Origin: Candidatus Krumholzibacteriia bacterium
GTDB taxonomy: Bacteria > Krumholzibacteriota > Krumholzibacteriia > LZORAL124-64-63
Assembly (NCBI GenBank): GCA_024762975.1
Contig: JANTGJ010000022.1
Coordinates: 1-33,865, forward strand
Length of the DNA stretch: 33,865 nucleotides
Reading direction: 5' to 3'
A model generated the notes under the pieces. The model saw only the letters and a program-made list of their open reading frames with translations. It made no database searches and had not been told where the DNA came from. The position numbers and the translations under genes were made by a program. Of the stretch, positions 1-8,400 are shown piece after piece (the first letter of the stretch is position 1; the number at the start of each line of letters is the position of its first letter).

Positions 1-2
1 AA

Positions 3-107
3 GAACAAACTAACAGAGAAAGCGCTCTGGACATTCTGAAAAGACGATACGCCAGCGGCGAGGTCTCATCAGAAGAATTCGAACGGATGCGCCATGACTT
101 GACGTAA
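3..107 (+). CDS. C-terminal end of a SHOCT-domain protein (5' end outside window)
   Basis: The first bases read in one open frame that ends at TAA 105-107. The visible 34 residues end in LKRRYASGEVSSEEFERMR followed by HDLT. This is the typical short C-terminal SHOCT motif: a helix, a 'YA.GEIS.EEFE' turn, then a second helix. SHOCT domains are small oligomerisation-type modules found at the ends of many unrelated bacterial proteins, so they do not reveal the main function. The N-terminal part lies outside the window and the protein cannot be identified further. Confidence 0.75.
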   Translation, partial: EQTNRESALDILKRRYASGEVSSEEFERMRHDLT

Positions 108-436
108 TCCTCGCAGTAGGAAACAAAATTGTCGAAGAAAAACAGCCCCATCAGATGAAGTGTTTGACGAGTTATGAATTCTCCCCCGGAAATTTCATGT
201 TGTCCCAGTGCGAGACAACGCCGGCCTGGGCAAAGATTTGCGACCCGTGTCCGGATCGAGAGAAGGGAAGTGTCGCTTAGTGTTATTGGTAGAAGCCGGA
301 CATGTTATACTGGACGCTACAGTATTCGCTCGTTGAGTCGGGCGAGCACCAACCCGCGAGACAGGTGATTGCGGCGGCCGAGCCCTGTTGATTGCGGCAC
401 AATTTTCAAGCTCAGTTGGCTTCTCCTGCCTAAAAT
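108..436. other. Intergenic stretch without a recognisable gene
   Basis: Between the SHOCT protein and the duplicated leuS/transposase block I find no convincing coding frame: the short frames here have low-complexity, arginine-rich translations. An extended -10-like sequence (TGT followed by TATACT) lies near 304-312 on the plus strand, with TTATTG 17 bases upstream. No gene follows it on that strand, so its meaning is unclear. The 12-mer CGGAAATTTCAT at 187-198 recurs at 17160-17171, near the second copy of the block. Confidence 0.5.
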
Positions 437-440
437 CAAC

Positions 441-680
441 CCCCACGGCAATCTCAAAACTGTAGGTCTGGTCTGAGCCTTCCTGATCCAGAGATGTAGA
501 GCGTGTTGAGAACGACGCCGAGTGGCGCAGGACGGACAGAGAGCGCGGCCCTTGCAGCTGAACGCGATCAGGAAGTAGTGTCCGCAGCCGGAGCAATAGG
601 CGCGGCAAAACCCGTGCGCCAGGAGGCCGCAATCCAGGTAGTTGCGGAAGGTTGCCTCAACGAGGAGCGGAACCCGGCCT
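441..680 (-). pseudogene. Relic of an IS91-type transposase, zinc-binding domain (copy A)
   Basis: Read on the minus strand, the frame gives LLVEATFRNYLDCGLLAHGF followed by CRAYCSGCGHYFLIAFSCKG and RALCPSCATRR. This is the N-terminal zinc-binding domain of IS91/Y2-type transposases (pattern YLDCG.L..GF, C..CG, AFSCKGR..CPSC..RR), which contacts DNA. The zinc ligands are preserved here. The N-terminal segment is lost through a 113-base deletion, and the catalytic HUH/Y2 part is absent: soon after CATRR the frame runs into unrelated sequence. It lies directly downstream of a broken leuS 3' end, exactly as in copy B. It cannot encode a working transposase. Confidence 0.8.
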
Positions 681-686
681 ACGCGT

Positions 687-999
687 CTACTTCACCACCA
701 GATTCACCAGCTTCCCCGGCACGTAGATCTGCTTCACGATCTGCTTACCCTCGGTCCATTGCCGGATCTTTCCGTCGAAGTCGCCTGCGCCAGGATATCG
801 TCTTTCGACGCATCGGCCGCCGCCTCGATCTGGTCTCGCACCTTGCCCATGACCTGCACCACAATCGTGACGGTATCCTCGACCAGGTACTGCGGGTCGG
901 CGACGGGCCACGCCACATGGGAGATACCGCCTGCGTGTCCCAGGCGGTGCCCTGGTCGGCGATCACGTCGTCGGGGTTGACGACGCTGCCGCGGCTCTT
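687..999 (-). pseudogene. Truncated, frameshifted copy of the leuS 3' end
   Basis: The minus strand encodes the last ~80 residues of the leucyl-tRNA synthetase found intact at 17502-19922, ending in the same [17 protein letters not shown] and a stop at 687-689. One base is missing near 770, which breaks the frame between FDGK and the upstream part. Upstream of ~950 the sequence jumps 373 bases to the segment around the KMSKS loop ([13 protein letters not shown]) and then ends at 999. The fragment lacks the HIGH motif, the editing domain and most of the anticodon-binding domain, so it is non-functional. Confidence 0.92.
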
Positions 1000-1064
1000 T
1001 CTACCGACTGGATACGGAGACATACAGCGAGACGAAGAGGATGGTGCTTTTGAAATCGTAGCGA

Positions 1065-1083
1065 CCCGGCAAGGGACGCCGGG
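1065..1083 (-). terminator. Possible hairpin terminator after the kinase gene
   Basis: CCCGGC (1065-1070) and GCCGGG (1078-1083) form a 6-bp stem with a 7-base loop about 25 bases beyond the kinase stop codon on the minus strand. No clean T-run follows, so intrinsic termination is uncertain. Confidence 0.3.
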
Positions 1084-1107
1084 CGGGGTGCATCCCGTTC
1101 GGCGGCC

Positions 1108-3327
1108 CTACGCCAATCCGATCCGCCGCTTCAATTCCCCGAACTCGGCGTCATCCCACGCCGATTCCCACAACCGCTCCACATCGAGCGCCACACAGAA
1201 CGCGTCCCGATCCTCGAGCGCCCGGTCCATCCACCGGTAGTAGGCGTCCTTGTTGCCCAAATACAGATGCAGTGTCGCGACGGCAGTCGGGCAGGTGGGA
1301 TTCGATTCCCATTGCTTCTCCAGTTTCCCGAGAATGGCGATCGCCTCGTCCCGCCGGCCCAGACCCACCAGGGAACAGCCCATCTTGGCGGTCGGCCACG
1401 GAGCCCCGTGGCTGGTCTCGACGCCCTTCTGCAGCGTGGCGTAGGCGCCGGCGAAGTCCTGCTTCAACAGCTGCGCGTAGCCCTTCAGGTGATAGCCCTC
1501 GGGAAAGTTCGGGTCCTGGGCGATGAGCCGGTCCATCCGTTCGATGCCGGCATCGTGGTCCAGGGCGAAAACATGAACAGCCCCCTCGATGACTTGGCCG
1601 AAGAAGGCGAGCGGATCCAGTCGCAGTCCGGCAGTCGCCTGGGCCTTTGCGCCTTCCAGGTCGCCGACGAAGGAGAGATACCAAGCGTGCAGGAATCGGT
1701 CGTAACCCAGCCCGGGTTCGAGGCTCGCAGCCTTCGCGTACAAGCGCCCGGCCTCGTCCCAGTCCCAGTCCAGGTAGGCCTTTACCGAGGCCAGCAGTTC
1801 GTAGCCCACGCCCAGTGACGGATCCAGCGCGAGAGCCTGTTCGGCCAGCTCGCGCACCCGCGCCCATGTCGGACGGGCCGGGACCACGCCGAACAGGGCG
1901 GCCTGCGTCAGCACCGTGCCCATGGCCGTCAGCGCGGGGGCGAAGGACGGGTCGCGGGCGATCGCCTGCTCCAGGCATTCCAGCGCGTCGGGCATGCGCA
2001 TCACGCTCTGTCCCGACAGGTACTTGGCCCGCAGGTAGAGTTCGTAGGTCTCGATGTCCGTCTTGTGGACGGCGCGTTCCCCGCTCCCGGTCAGCCGGAC
2101 GCGCAGTTCGTCGACGATGGCGGCCGAGATCTGCTCCTGCATCGCAAAAACGTCGTCCATCGTGCCGCCGTACTTCTCGGCCCAGACGTGCGCGTCGGTC
2201 GTGCCGTCGATCAGCTGGGCGGTGATGCGCAGTTGCGGCCCGGCCCGCCGCACGCTGCCCTCCAGCAGGTAGCGCACGTCCAGGATGCGGGCGATTTCTT
2301 TCAGATCACCGGTGCGCTGGCGCGCCGCCGCGCTGGAGTTGCGGGCAATGACGCTCAGCGAGGAAACCTTCGACAGGTCGGCGATGATCTCCTCGGTCAG
2401 TCCGTCGGCGAGGTACGAGTCATCCTCGTTGGGGCTGAGGTTGTCGAAGGGGACGACGGCGATGGAACGGTCTCCGGTGGACCGCACAGCCGCAGCAACG
2501 GGGGTGTGGCCGGCCAGGGCGCCGGCGAATTCGCCCGCGGTAGTGAAACGATCTGCAGGCTCTCGGGCCAGGGCCCGCGCCACGGCGGACTCGCACGAGG
2601 GAGGTACCGAGGCGCCGGAGGCGCTCAACCGCGGGGCGTCCTCGACCAGGCGGCGCGCCAATACCGAATGGACGTCGCCGCCGGCGAAGGGGCGAGTGCC
2701 GGTCAGCAGCTCGAAGAGAACGATGCCCAAGCTGTAGATGTCGGCCGCGGGCCCGATGTCACTCTCGCCGCGAGCCTGTTCGGGACTGACGTAGAACGGA
2801 GTACCGAGGACCGCGCCGACCCGCGTCATAGCCACCGTTTCGTCCTGGTCGGCAGTGCTCTCCTGCGTGCGCGCGAGGCCGAAGTCGGCCAGCATCGCAT
2901 GGCCCCGGCTGAGCAGGATGTTGCTCGGCTTCAGATCGCGGTGCAGTACGCCCTCCTCGTGGGCGTAGTCGAGTGCCTCTGCTACTTCGCTGGTCAGCCG
3001 GATCGCCTCGTCCGTCGGCAGGGGGCCTTTGCGCTTCAGGTACTCGGCCAGGCTCTCGCCGTCGATCAACGGCATGACGTAGAACAGTTGGCCCTCGGCC
3101 TCCCCGGAATCGAAGACAGGAACGATCTGCGGATGCTGCAACCTCGCGGCGATGCCGATCTCGCGTAGGAAGCGCTCCGAAACCACGGACGAGGCGATCT
3201 CGGGCAGCATCACCTTCAGGGCGACATCGCGCCCATGACGCTCGTCCCGGGCGCGGTAGACCGTGGCCATACCGCCGCGGCCGAGTTCGTCGAGGATCGC
3301 GTAGTGAGCCAGTTTTCTGCCGATCAT
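1108..3327 (-). CDS. Ser/Thr protein kinase with TolB-like domain and TPR repeats
   Basis: This 739-residue cytoplasmic protein begins with a complete eukaryotic-type kinase domain (about 1-270). It has the glycine loop GRGGMATVY (16-24), the ATP-binding lysine in VALKVM (K38), the catalytic loop HRDLKPSN (129-136), DFG (148-150) and the activation-segment motif GTPFYVSPEQ. Residues ~295-430 resemble the TolB-like/FlgO-like domain often fused to such kinases or to adenylate cyclases (SIAVVPFDNLSP, LADGLTEEI, YLLEGSVRR, WAEKY). The remaining ~300 residues are helical TPR-like repeats. No transmembrane segment is visible, unlike many PknB proteins. I chose ATG 3327 because MIGRKLAHYAILDELG is the standard family start; the frame stays open 38 codons further upstream but without homology-like sequence. 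An AGTAGG sequence lies just upstream. Its substrates are unknown. It sits in the island with the surface proteins, but no operon link is visible. Confidence 0.93.
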   Translation of the reverse strand: MIGRKLAHYAILDELGRGGMATVYRARDERHGRDVALKVMLPEIASSVVSERFLREIGIAARLQHPQIVPVFDSGEAEGQLFYVMPLIDGESLAEYLKRKGPLPTDEAIRLTSEVAEALDYAHEEGVLHRDLKPSNILLSRGHAMLADFGLARTQESTADQDETVAMTRVGAVLGTPFYVSPEQARGESDIGPAADIYSLGIVLFELLTGTRPFAGGDVHSVLARRLVEDAPRLSASGASVPPSCESAVARALAREPADRFTTAGEFAGALAGHTPVAAAVRSTGDRSIAVVPFDNLSPNEDDSYLADGLTEEIIADLSKVSSLSVIARNSSAAARQRTGDLKEIARILDVRYLLEGSVRRAGPQLRITAQLIDGTTDAHVWAEKYGGTMDDVFAMQEQISAAIVDELRVRLTGSGERAVHKTDIETYELYLRAKYLSGQSVMRMPDALECLEQAIARDPSFAPALTAMGTVLTQAALFGVVPARPTWARVRELAEQALALDPSLGVGYELLASVKAYLDWDWDEAGRLYAKAASLEPGLGYDRFLHAWYLSFVGDLEGAKAQATAGLRLDPLAFFGQVIEGAVHVFALDHDAGIERMDRLIAQDPNFPEGYHLKGYAQLLKQDFAGAYATLQKGVETSHGAPWPTAKMGCSLVGLGRRDEAIAILGKLEKQWESNPTCPTAVATLHLYLGNKDAYYRWMDRALEDRDAFCVALDVERLWESAWDDAEFGELKRRIGLA

Positions 3328-3695
3328 GGACCTACTTTCGAAGAATGGATTTCGAATGGGAATATCGAAACAGTCTAAGCAAAACCGATACGACCGCCAA
3401 CGCCGCCCGCGCCTGTGTCCCGAACCTGAATCGTCAGGCAAGGCTCAATTTTCCGCGTCCGGTGCCGATACCGCATGGACCGGATTCCGACGTTTGTCTC
3501 TCCAGACCAGGCTTGGAGCCCATGTCCGTATTCGCACTGCATGCCGAAGCCGAAGAGCGCTCGCAGGCGCGCGCCCGTTTGGCCGTGTCCGCCTCCGTGA
3601 TCGTCGTGCTGGCTCTGCGGTTGCTGACAGGAAATTCAGCCGCATCGTCTGCCCTCCGAGCCCTGGGTCTCCTCCATTACATCGCCAAATTCTGC

Positions 3696-3722
3696 CACAC
3701 TGATCACACTGATCACACTGAT
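3696..3722. repeat. Three tandem copies of a 9-base unit
   Basis: CACACTGAT occurs three times in a row (3696-3704, 3705-3713, 3714-3722) without mismatch. In plus-strand translation it reads TDHTDHTD; on the minus strand it reads SVISVISV. No gene in either frame looks real, so I treat it as a non-coding microsatellite-like repeat. Confidence 0.85.
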
Positions 3723-3800
3723 CGCCCGTTGTCCGTATCCATCTTCCTCCAAGCCGGCTAAAACCTCGCATTCCGGCCTCGGGAGCCCCATACCGCCCCG

Positions 3801-3858
3801 TCGAGGACAGACCGTCACACCGACCGTCTGATCCAGATCAGGCCGGTCGCCCACTCCA
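3801..3858 (+). repeat. 58-base dispersed repeat, copy 1
   Basis: It begins TCGAGGACAGACCG and ends CGCCCACTCCA. The same 58 bases recur at 5343-5400 in the same orientation with 5 mismatches and no gaps. The two copies bracket the secreted-protein gene 4150-5094 and the lipoprotein relic. I see no third copy in the window. Confidence 0.85.
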
Positions 3859-4149
3859 GCGTCCTGGTTGAATTCGAACTCCGCCTGCGGCGTCGGCCGA
3901 CCAGCCGACGGCGCCAGCTTCGACCCGCGGCAGCGAGGATAGGTAGGCGCCCACCGGAGCCTCAGCCCCGGCGGTACTCGTCACCGGACTGCGATCAGGA
4001 TTACTGAGGTCGTTAATTTCATGATCTCAATAGGTTACGGCACCAGTTGATCCCACTCAATTCTAAACGTGCAAAAACATGACTATTATGGTATTCTATT
4101 GGACTCGAATTCAAGTCCGGCATCATTCATCAACCTTGGAGGGATTGAT

Positions 4150-5094
4150 ATGCTGCGCCGATGGTTCCTGCCTTTTTTGATCCTGAGTTTACTTCTGACG
4201 GCCTCGGCCGGCGCCCAGATGGTTCCCATCAACCAGTCGCGTTCTTCGGACGCCACCGCAGAACTCTATGATGAAACCTCGGGTAATTCGTATGGCGACA
4301 GCCAGTATGACGAAGCATTCGACTTCCTTCCTTTTGACAGCAGCCTGTACGCGTCCGCCTTCGAGGACCAGGGCTACGCCGATGCCGAAGCCACACAGTA
4401 CTCGACCATCGGCCCGGATACGCTGTTGGTCCAATGCTACGTCTACGGCCAAGCCGAGATCTTCGAGGATCAATGGTCCGGTTACTGCTTCGCCTCGTCC
4501 TATTTCGATTTCGAGTTCTCGCTGGATTCGGAGCATACCTGGAACCTGAACGGCTCGGCCGATGCCAACGGCGGTGGGTCGGCCGACATGTACATTTTCA
4601 ATGAGTTCGGCAATATCGTCTGGTCGGATTCCTGGTGGGGCGAAGGCAGCCTGCTGCTGAACTACAGCGGCACCCTGCCGGCCGGTACCTACACTTTCGC
4701 GACCTCCGTCTACGTGGGATTCGAGGGGGTATTCTTCCCCGACTACGCCGCCGCCGAAGCGGGACTGGACTGCGTGTTCACCGTTTCCGGCAGTGGTCCC
4801 ACCGCGGTCGGCGACTCTTTCGCTGCCGAGCGCCACTTGAGCGCCGGCCCGAATCCAATGTCCGAGCGCACGATGATCTCGTTTGCCGGCGCTCCGCAAC
4901 GACCGGTGCAGCTGGATGTCTTCGACGTGCGGGGCCGGTTGGTCAAGCGCCTGGTCGAGGGCACGCAGTCGAGCGGCCAGGTGGCCTGGGACGGCCGCGA
5001 TGCCAACGGTCGCCGCGTTCCGCAGGGCACCTATTTCCTGCGCATGCGCAGCGGGGACGAGGTGCAGCAACGGAAGGTCGCCGTCGTACGCTAG
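4150..5094 (+). CDS. Secreted protein with C-terminal FlgD/Ig-like sorting domain
   Basis: The 314-residue product starts with a signal peptide (RRWFLPFLILSLLLTASAGA, cleavage probably before QMVP). The start ATG at 4150 is preceded by GGAGGG (4138-4143) at good spacing; a further in-frame ATG 27 codons upstream has no such site and would bury the signal peptide. Residues ~25-220 are acidic and rich in Asp, Tyr and Ser, with beta-strand-like segments, and I do not recognise the family. Residues ~235-314 match the FlgD-like/T9SS type A-like C-terminal module: LSAGPNPMSERTMISF, then LDVFDVRGRLVKRL, then GTYFLRM. Such modules direct or anchor proteins at the surface of related bacteria. Whether a type IX system exists here cannot be seen from the window. 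The gene is monocistronic with a strong terminator. Confidence 0.9.
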   Translation: MLRRWFLPFLILSLLLTASAGAQMVPINQSRSSDATAELYDETSGNSYGDSQYDEAFDFLPFDSSLYASAFEDQGYADAEATQYSTIGPDTLLVQCYVYGQAEIFEDQWSGYCFASSYFDFEFSLDSEHTWNLNGSADANGGGSADMYIFNEFGNIVWSDSWWGEGSLLLNYSGTLPAGTYTFATSVYVGFEGVFFPDYAAAEAGLDCVFTVSGSGPTAVGDSFAAERHLSAGPNPMSERTMISFAGAPQRPVQLDVFDVRGRLVKRLVEGTQSSGQVAWDGRDANGRRVPQGTYFLRMRSGDEVQQRKVAVVR

Positions 5095-5111
5095 ACCGCA
5101 AATTCGACTTC

Positions 5112-5138
5112 GGGGCGGCTCCTGCCGCCCCTTTTTTT
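5112..5138 (+). terminator. Strong rho-independent terminator
   Basis: GGGGCGG pairs with its partner in GCCGCCCC around a short loop and is followed by seven T residues. It lies 18 bases after the stop codon of the secreted protein. Confidence 0.92.
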
Positions 5139-5227
5139 GGTGCTATCCATTCATCCCTGATACTGTGCGTCCGCCCTGCGAACTCGCCAATCGCGCCCAA
5201 ATCAACTCCCAATTGGGAAGGTGTGCC

Positions 5228-5342
5228 GTGAAGCGGTCCGTTCGTATTCTGTTGCCCGTATTCATCCTTCTCATCCCTGGATTGGTCGGCTGCTCGTAAC
5301 CGGATTCCGGTGGGGGCGCAGTGGCCGGCATCTCCGGTAGTA
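5228..5342 (+). pseudogene. Lipoprotein relic: signal peptide and lipobox, then premature stop
   Basis: GTG 5228, preceded by GGGAAGG, opens a 23-codon frame: VKRSVRILLPVFILLIPGLV followed by GCS and TAA (5297-5299). The charged N-terminus, hydrophobic core and LVGC lipobox form a complete lipoprotein signal peptide. Reading on through the stop gives PDSGGGAVAGISGSIED, the kind of Ser/Gly-rich linker that follows the lipidated Cys. This suggests a nonsense mutation in an ancestral lipoprotein gene. The frame then runs into the 58-base repeat copy at 5343, where similarity to a lipoprotein ends. A genuine 23-residue peptide cannot be excluded but seems less likely. Confidence 0.55.
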
Positions 5343-5400
5343 TCGAGGACAGACCGCCGCACCGACCGTCTGATCCAGATTCGGCCAGTCGCCCACTCCA
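5343..5400 (+). repeat. 58-base dispersed repeat, copy 2
   Basis: This is the second copy of the element at 3801-3858, with 5 mismatches over 58 bases. It abuts the end of the lipoprotein relic and lies just beyond the 3' end of the giant minus-strand gene. Confidence 0.85.
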
Positions 5401-5408
5401 AAAGTGGA

Positions 5409-5432
5409 CGGGCGACCCAATCGGTTCGCCCG
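5409..5432 (-). terminator. Candidate hairpin terminator for the giant gene
   Basis: CGGGCGA (5409-5415) and TCGCCCG (5426-5432) form a 7-bp perfect stem with a 10-base loop. It lies 36 bases past the stop codon of the 5468-12628 gene on the minus strand. A short CTTTT follows in that direction, so termination is plausible but weak. Confidence 0.4.
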
Positions 5433-5467
5433 CCTGCGTTCGAGCCTCTGTGATGTCGTGGGACGGA

Positions 5468-8400
5468 CTACTTCAGCAAGGTGATTTTCCGCGTCCGCGA
5501 ACCCTCCGTCGTGATCAACTGCACAAAATAGACACCCGAGTTCACCGACTGCCCGCGGTCATCCCGTCCGTACCAGATGGCTTCATGCCACCCAAGGTCC
5601 TGCTTTTCGTCCACGAGCGACCGCACCAACCGGCCCCGCAGATCGAATACCTTCAATTGCACGCGGCCGTTGCGGGTCGTGGTGTATTGAACCGTAGTGG
5701 TCGGGTTGAATGGGTTGGGGTAGTTGCTGCCCAGCCCGAACACAATGGGCACGGCCTCAATTTTGGCCGGTCCATACAGACTCGTCGTTCCATCCGGGTG
5801 AGAGATCTCCAGCCAGTAAGCGCAGGCGCCGTAGGGGGCTCCTTCGTCCACGGTTCGGTACTCGGAGCTCTTCAAACCTGAGAGCGAGACCACCGGCGTT
5901 CTCTCTGCGCCATCGACCTCGCGCAATACCGTGAAGGTGGCTCCGGGGCCGGCGCCCTCGGTCGTCCAGGCGATCTCGACTTCCCGGCCGCTGCGCTGTG
6001 CACTCAGATCGCACGTTGCCGTGCCCAGGTAGCCCGGTTCGAAACGCTCGATGCGGTGCGTCGCCTCATTGAACCGATAGATCTCGGTGAAGTCGGGACT
6101 CGCGGCCACCACCGTGCTCGCATCGTCGAATTCGTGTACGGCAGTCAGGGAATTGACATCGAACAACGAATTTGAGCCGATCGCCCAGGTGCCGGTGCGG
6201 TTGGTGGCATAGATCTCGGCGCCCAGATCGCCCAGTACGATCAGGTTGTCGCTGAAGACCCGTCCGCGCCAGAAGAGCCGTGAACCATCCCCAGAAAGCA
6301 CGAGGTGAGCCAACCCGGCCGGGTGACCGCCGACCGTGGCAACCGCCGTCGGCGGGACTGTCGAGACATTGTATTTACGCAGATAAGGGGTGCTTTCGCT
6401 TTGCTCGGAATGATAGTAGAACAATCCTCCGTAGGTAGCCTCACCGTCCCCTTCGCGGGTGCGGAAGGATGTCACTTCGGCGCCGGTTGTCGTGTCGAAG
6501 ATCCGAGCCTGAACCCATCCCTCGGCTTCCTCTGTGATCACCCGGCCGTAGCCCAGGGCGTTGAGGCGGTAGACATCGTTACCCAGCAGCAGGGGCTGAA
6601 GTTCAGTGAGCGTCAGCAGATCAATGACTCGTGTCTCGTCGTGCTGCCAGTTGGTCACGTAGAGTCGGTTCTCGAAATAATTGATGTCCATGTCCGTCGG
6701 GTTGGACCCGATGGGGATCAGTCTTTCGACTTTCTGCTGCTGCGTATCGTAGACCACCAACAACGCATCGGCATCGGTCCCGCTGCCGGGGTGCAAGCCG
6801 TACAGGTAGGGCCGCACCTCGTCGTAGATCAGCATCGATAGGGACAGCTCGACGATCTCGATGGAGACCGGCAACTCGAGGTCCAGTCCTGCGGCCGATA
6901 GCTGGACCGAGCCCTGGTGCTGACCCGCCGCCAGACCACTGATATCGAAAGACAGCTCGACGCTTGAAGGAGCCGAGCCCGAGTCGATGTTGGGCGTGAG
7001 CCAGTCCGTCGATTCCTCCAATTCCCAATCCGAAACCCCGACCAGGGCCTCCTCACCGATGGTCAGGTTGCGTACGATGGGATCCGAGCCCAGCGGCATC
7101 ATCAAATCGAGGTGGTCCCAGTTCACTGATAGTGGGAATACATGGAAGCTCCATACGTCGCCCACGCCCGTGCTTGCGTAACGTACGTTCTCCACGCGCC
7201 AGAAATAGGTGGCGCCCAAAGCCAGCGGCTGGGTCAGGTTCAGCGTCGGCTCGTCGAATTCGCCCAGGTAGCTCGGCGAGTTCTCAGTGGCACCTGCTAC
7301 CTCGGTCGAGTCGGTTCCGGCGTAAACCCGGTAGGCGGTGGCTTGCGGATCGGAATCCCAGGCCAGGGTCTCCAGGCGGGGCGAAACCGTGCTGCCGTTC
7401 GCGGGAATTCGTTGCTGTTCGAGGTTCGGGAGTTGGCCGATCAGGTCCATGGGGATGGCCTCGATGCGGCGCAGCCCTTCGTTAAACAGGAAGAGCTTCT
7501 TCTGGTCGCCGGCCACGGCCAGAATCGACGACTCCGTCGGCATCGTGTAGATCGGCTCGAAGGTGGCCACATTGAAAGCGGTCGTGGCCGAGAAGGCGAA
7601 CTCTCCGTGCCGTGTCGTGGCGTAGATTTCCTGCCCCAAACGGCCCAACTCGTTCACGTCCGAGTCGTAGATGTAGCCGTTCTTCCAGAACAGGCGGGTA
7701 CCGTCGGCGCTCATCACCAGGTTTCTCGAGCCGTAGGCTCGGTCGGGGCCTTCGGCCAATTCAACGAAGACATCGTCTGAGATATCGTATTTTGTCAGAT
7801 GAGCCCCGGTCGAGTTGTTGCCACAGTGGTAGTAGTAGTTTCCGGTCGGATCGACTTCGCCGTCTCCTTCCCGGACCCGCGTCGTGGCCAGAGTCTCGCC
7901 TGTTGCGGAGTCTACGCAGTGGATATAGAGCCACTGGTCCTCTTCCTCGAAGTAGATGCGGCCGGGGCGGCCGGCGTTCAGCTTGTAGACGTCCGAACCA
8001 AGCGCCAACGGTTCCAACAACTGATGAGTGTTCAGATCGACGACCCGCGTAAACTCGCGCTGCCAGTTGCTGACGTACAATCGGCCCTCGCCGTAGTTGA
8101 TCGTCAGGTCGGTCGGGTTCGATCCGATCGGGAGCGAGAGGTCGATGTTCTCGGTCTCGGTGTTGATGAATAGCAGGAAGGCGTCCTCGAAGCCGCCACT
8201 GCCTGGGTTCAGGGCGTAGATGTAGGGCCGAGTTTGGTCGGCCAACATCTTCGAGACATCCATCTGGATCAACCGCATTCGAATGGAAACGTCGAAGGTG
8301 GCTTCGCCCGATTCGAAACGCAGCGTGCCAGTGTATTCGCCGGAATGTAGGCCACTGACATCCAAGTCGATTCGCAGCGAATCGGGAGCCGAGCCGCTGG

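Larger units (their letters stand above)
437..999 (-). repeat. Direct repeat copy A: decayed duplicate of the leuS 3' end plus transposase relic
   Basis: This 563-base block aligns along its whole length with 17197-18188, in the same orientation. Three indels explain almost all of the length difference. Copy A lacks 113 bases (between CGGA microhomologies, corresponding to 17370-17483) and 373 bases inside leuS (after GGTGCC, corresponding to 17767-18140). Copy B lacks 57 bases present here between two GCGCGGC heptamers (543-549 and 600-606). The arithmetic 992 - 113 - 373 + 57 = 563 closes. Remaining differences are scattered substitutions and single-base indels. Homology stops at GCGGCTCTT (991-999). 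Confidence 0.92.
3328..4149. other. 822-base gap between kinase and secreted protein, with repeats
   Basis: No convincing gene is found; the frames that stay open have arginine/serine-rich translations without recognisable motifs. It holds a 9-base tandem repeat (3696-3722), one copy of a 58-base dispersed repeat (3801-3858), and a hairpin with an 11-bp stem and one mismatch (3887-3897 with 3904-3914). The last ~130 bases are AT-richer and should contain the promoter of the gene at 4150. I could not pick a clear -35/-10 pair. Confidence 0.5.

Noticed and set aside
174-368. 64-codon plus-strand frame
   Set aside because: No ribosome-binding site, Arg/Ser-rich composition and no motif.
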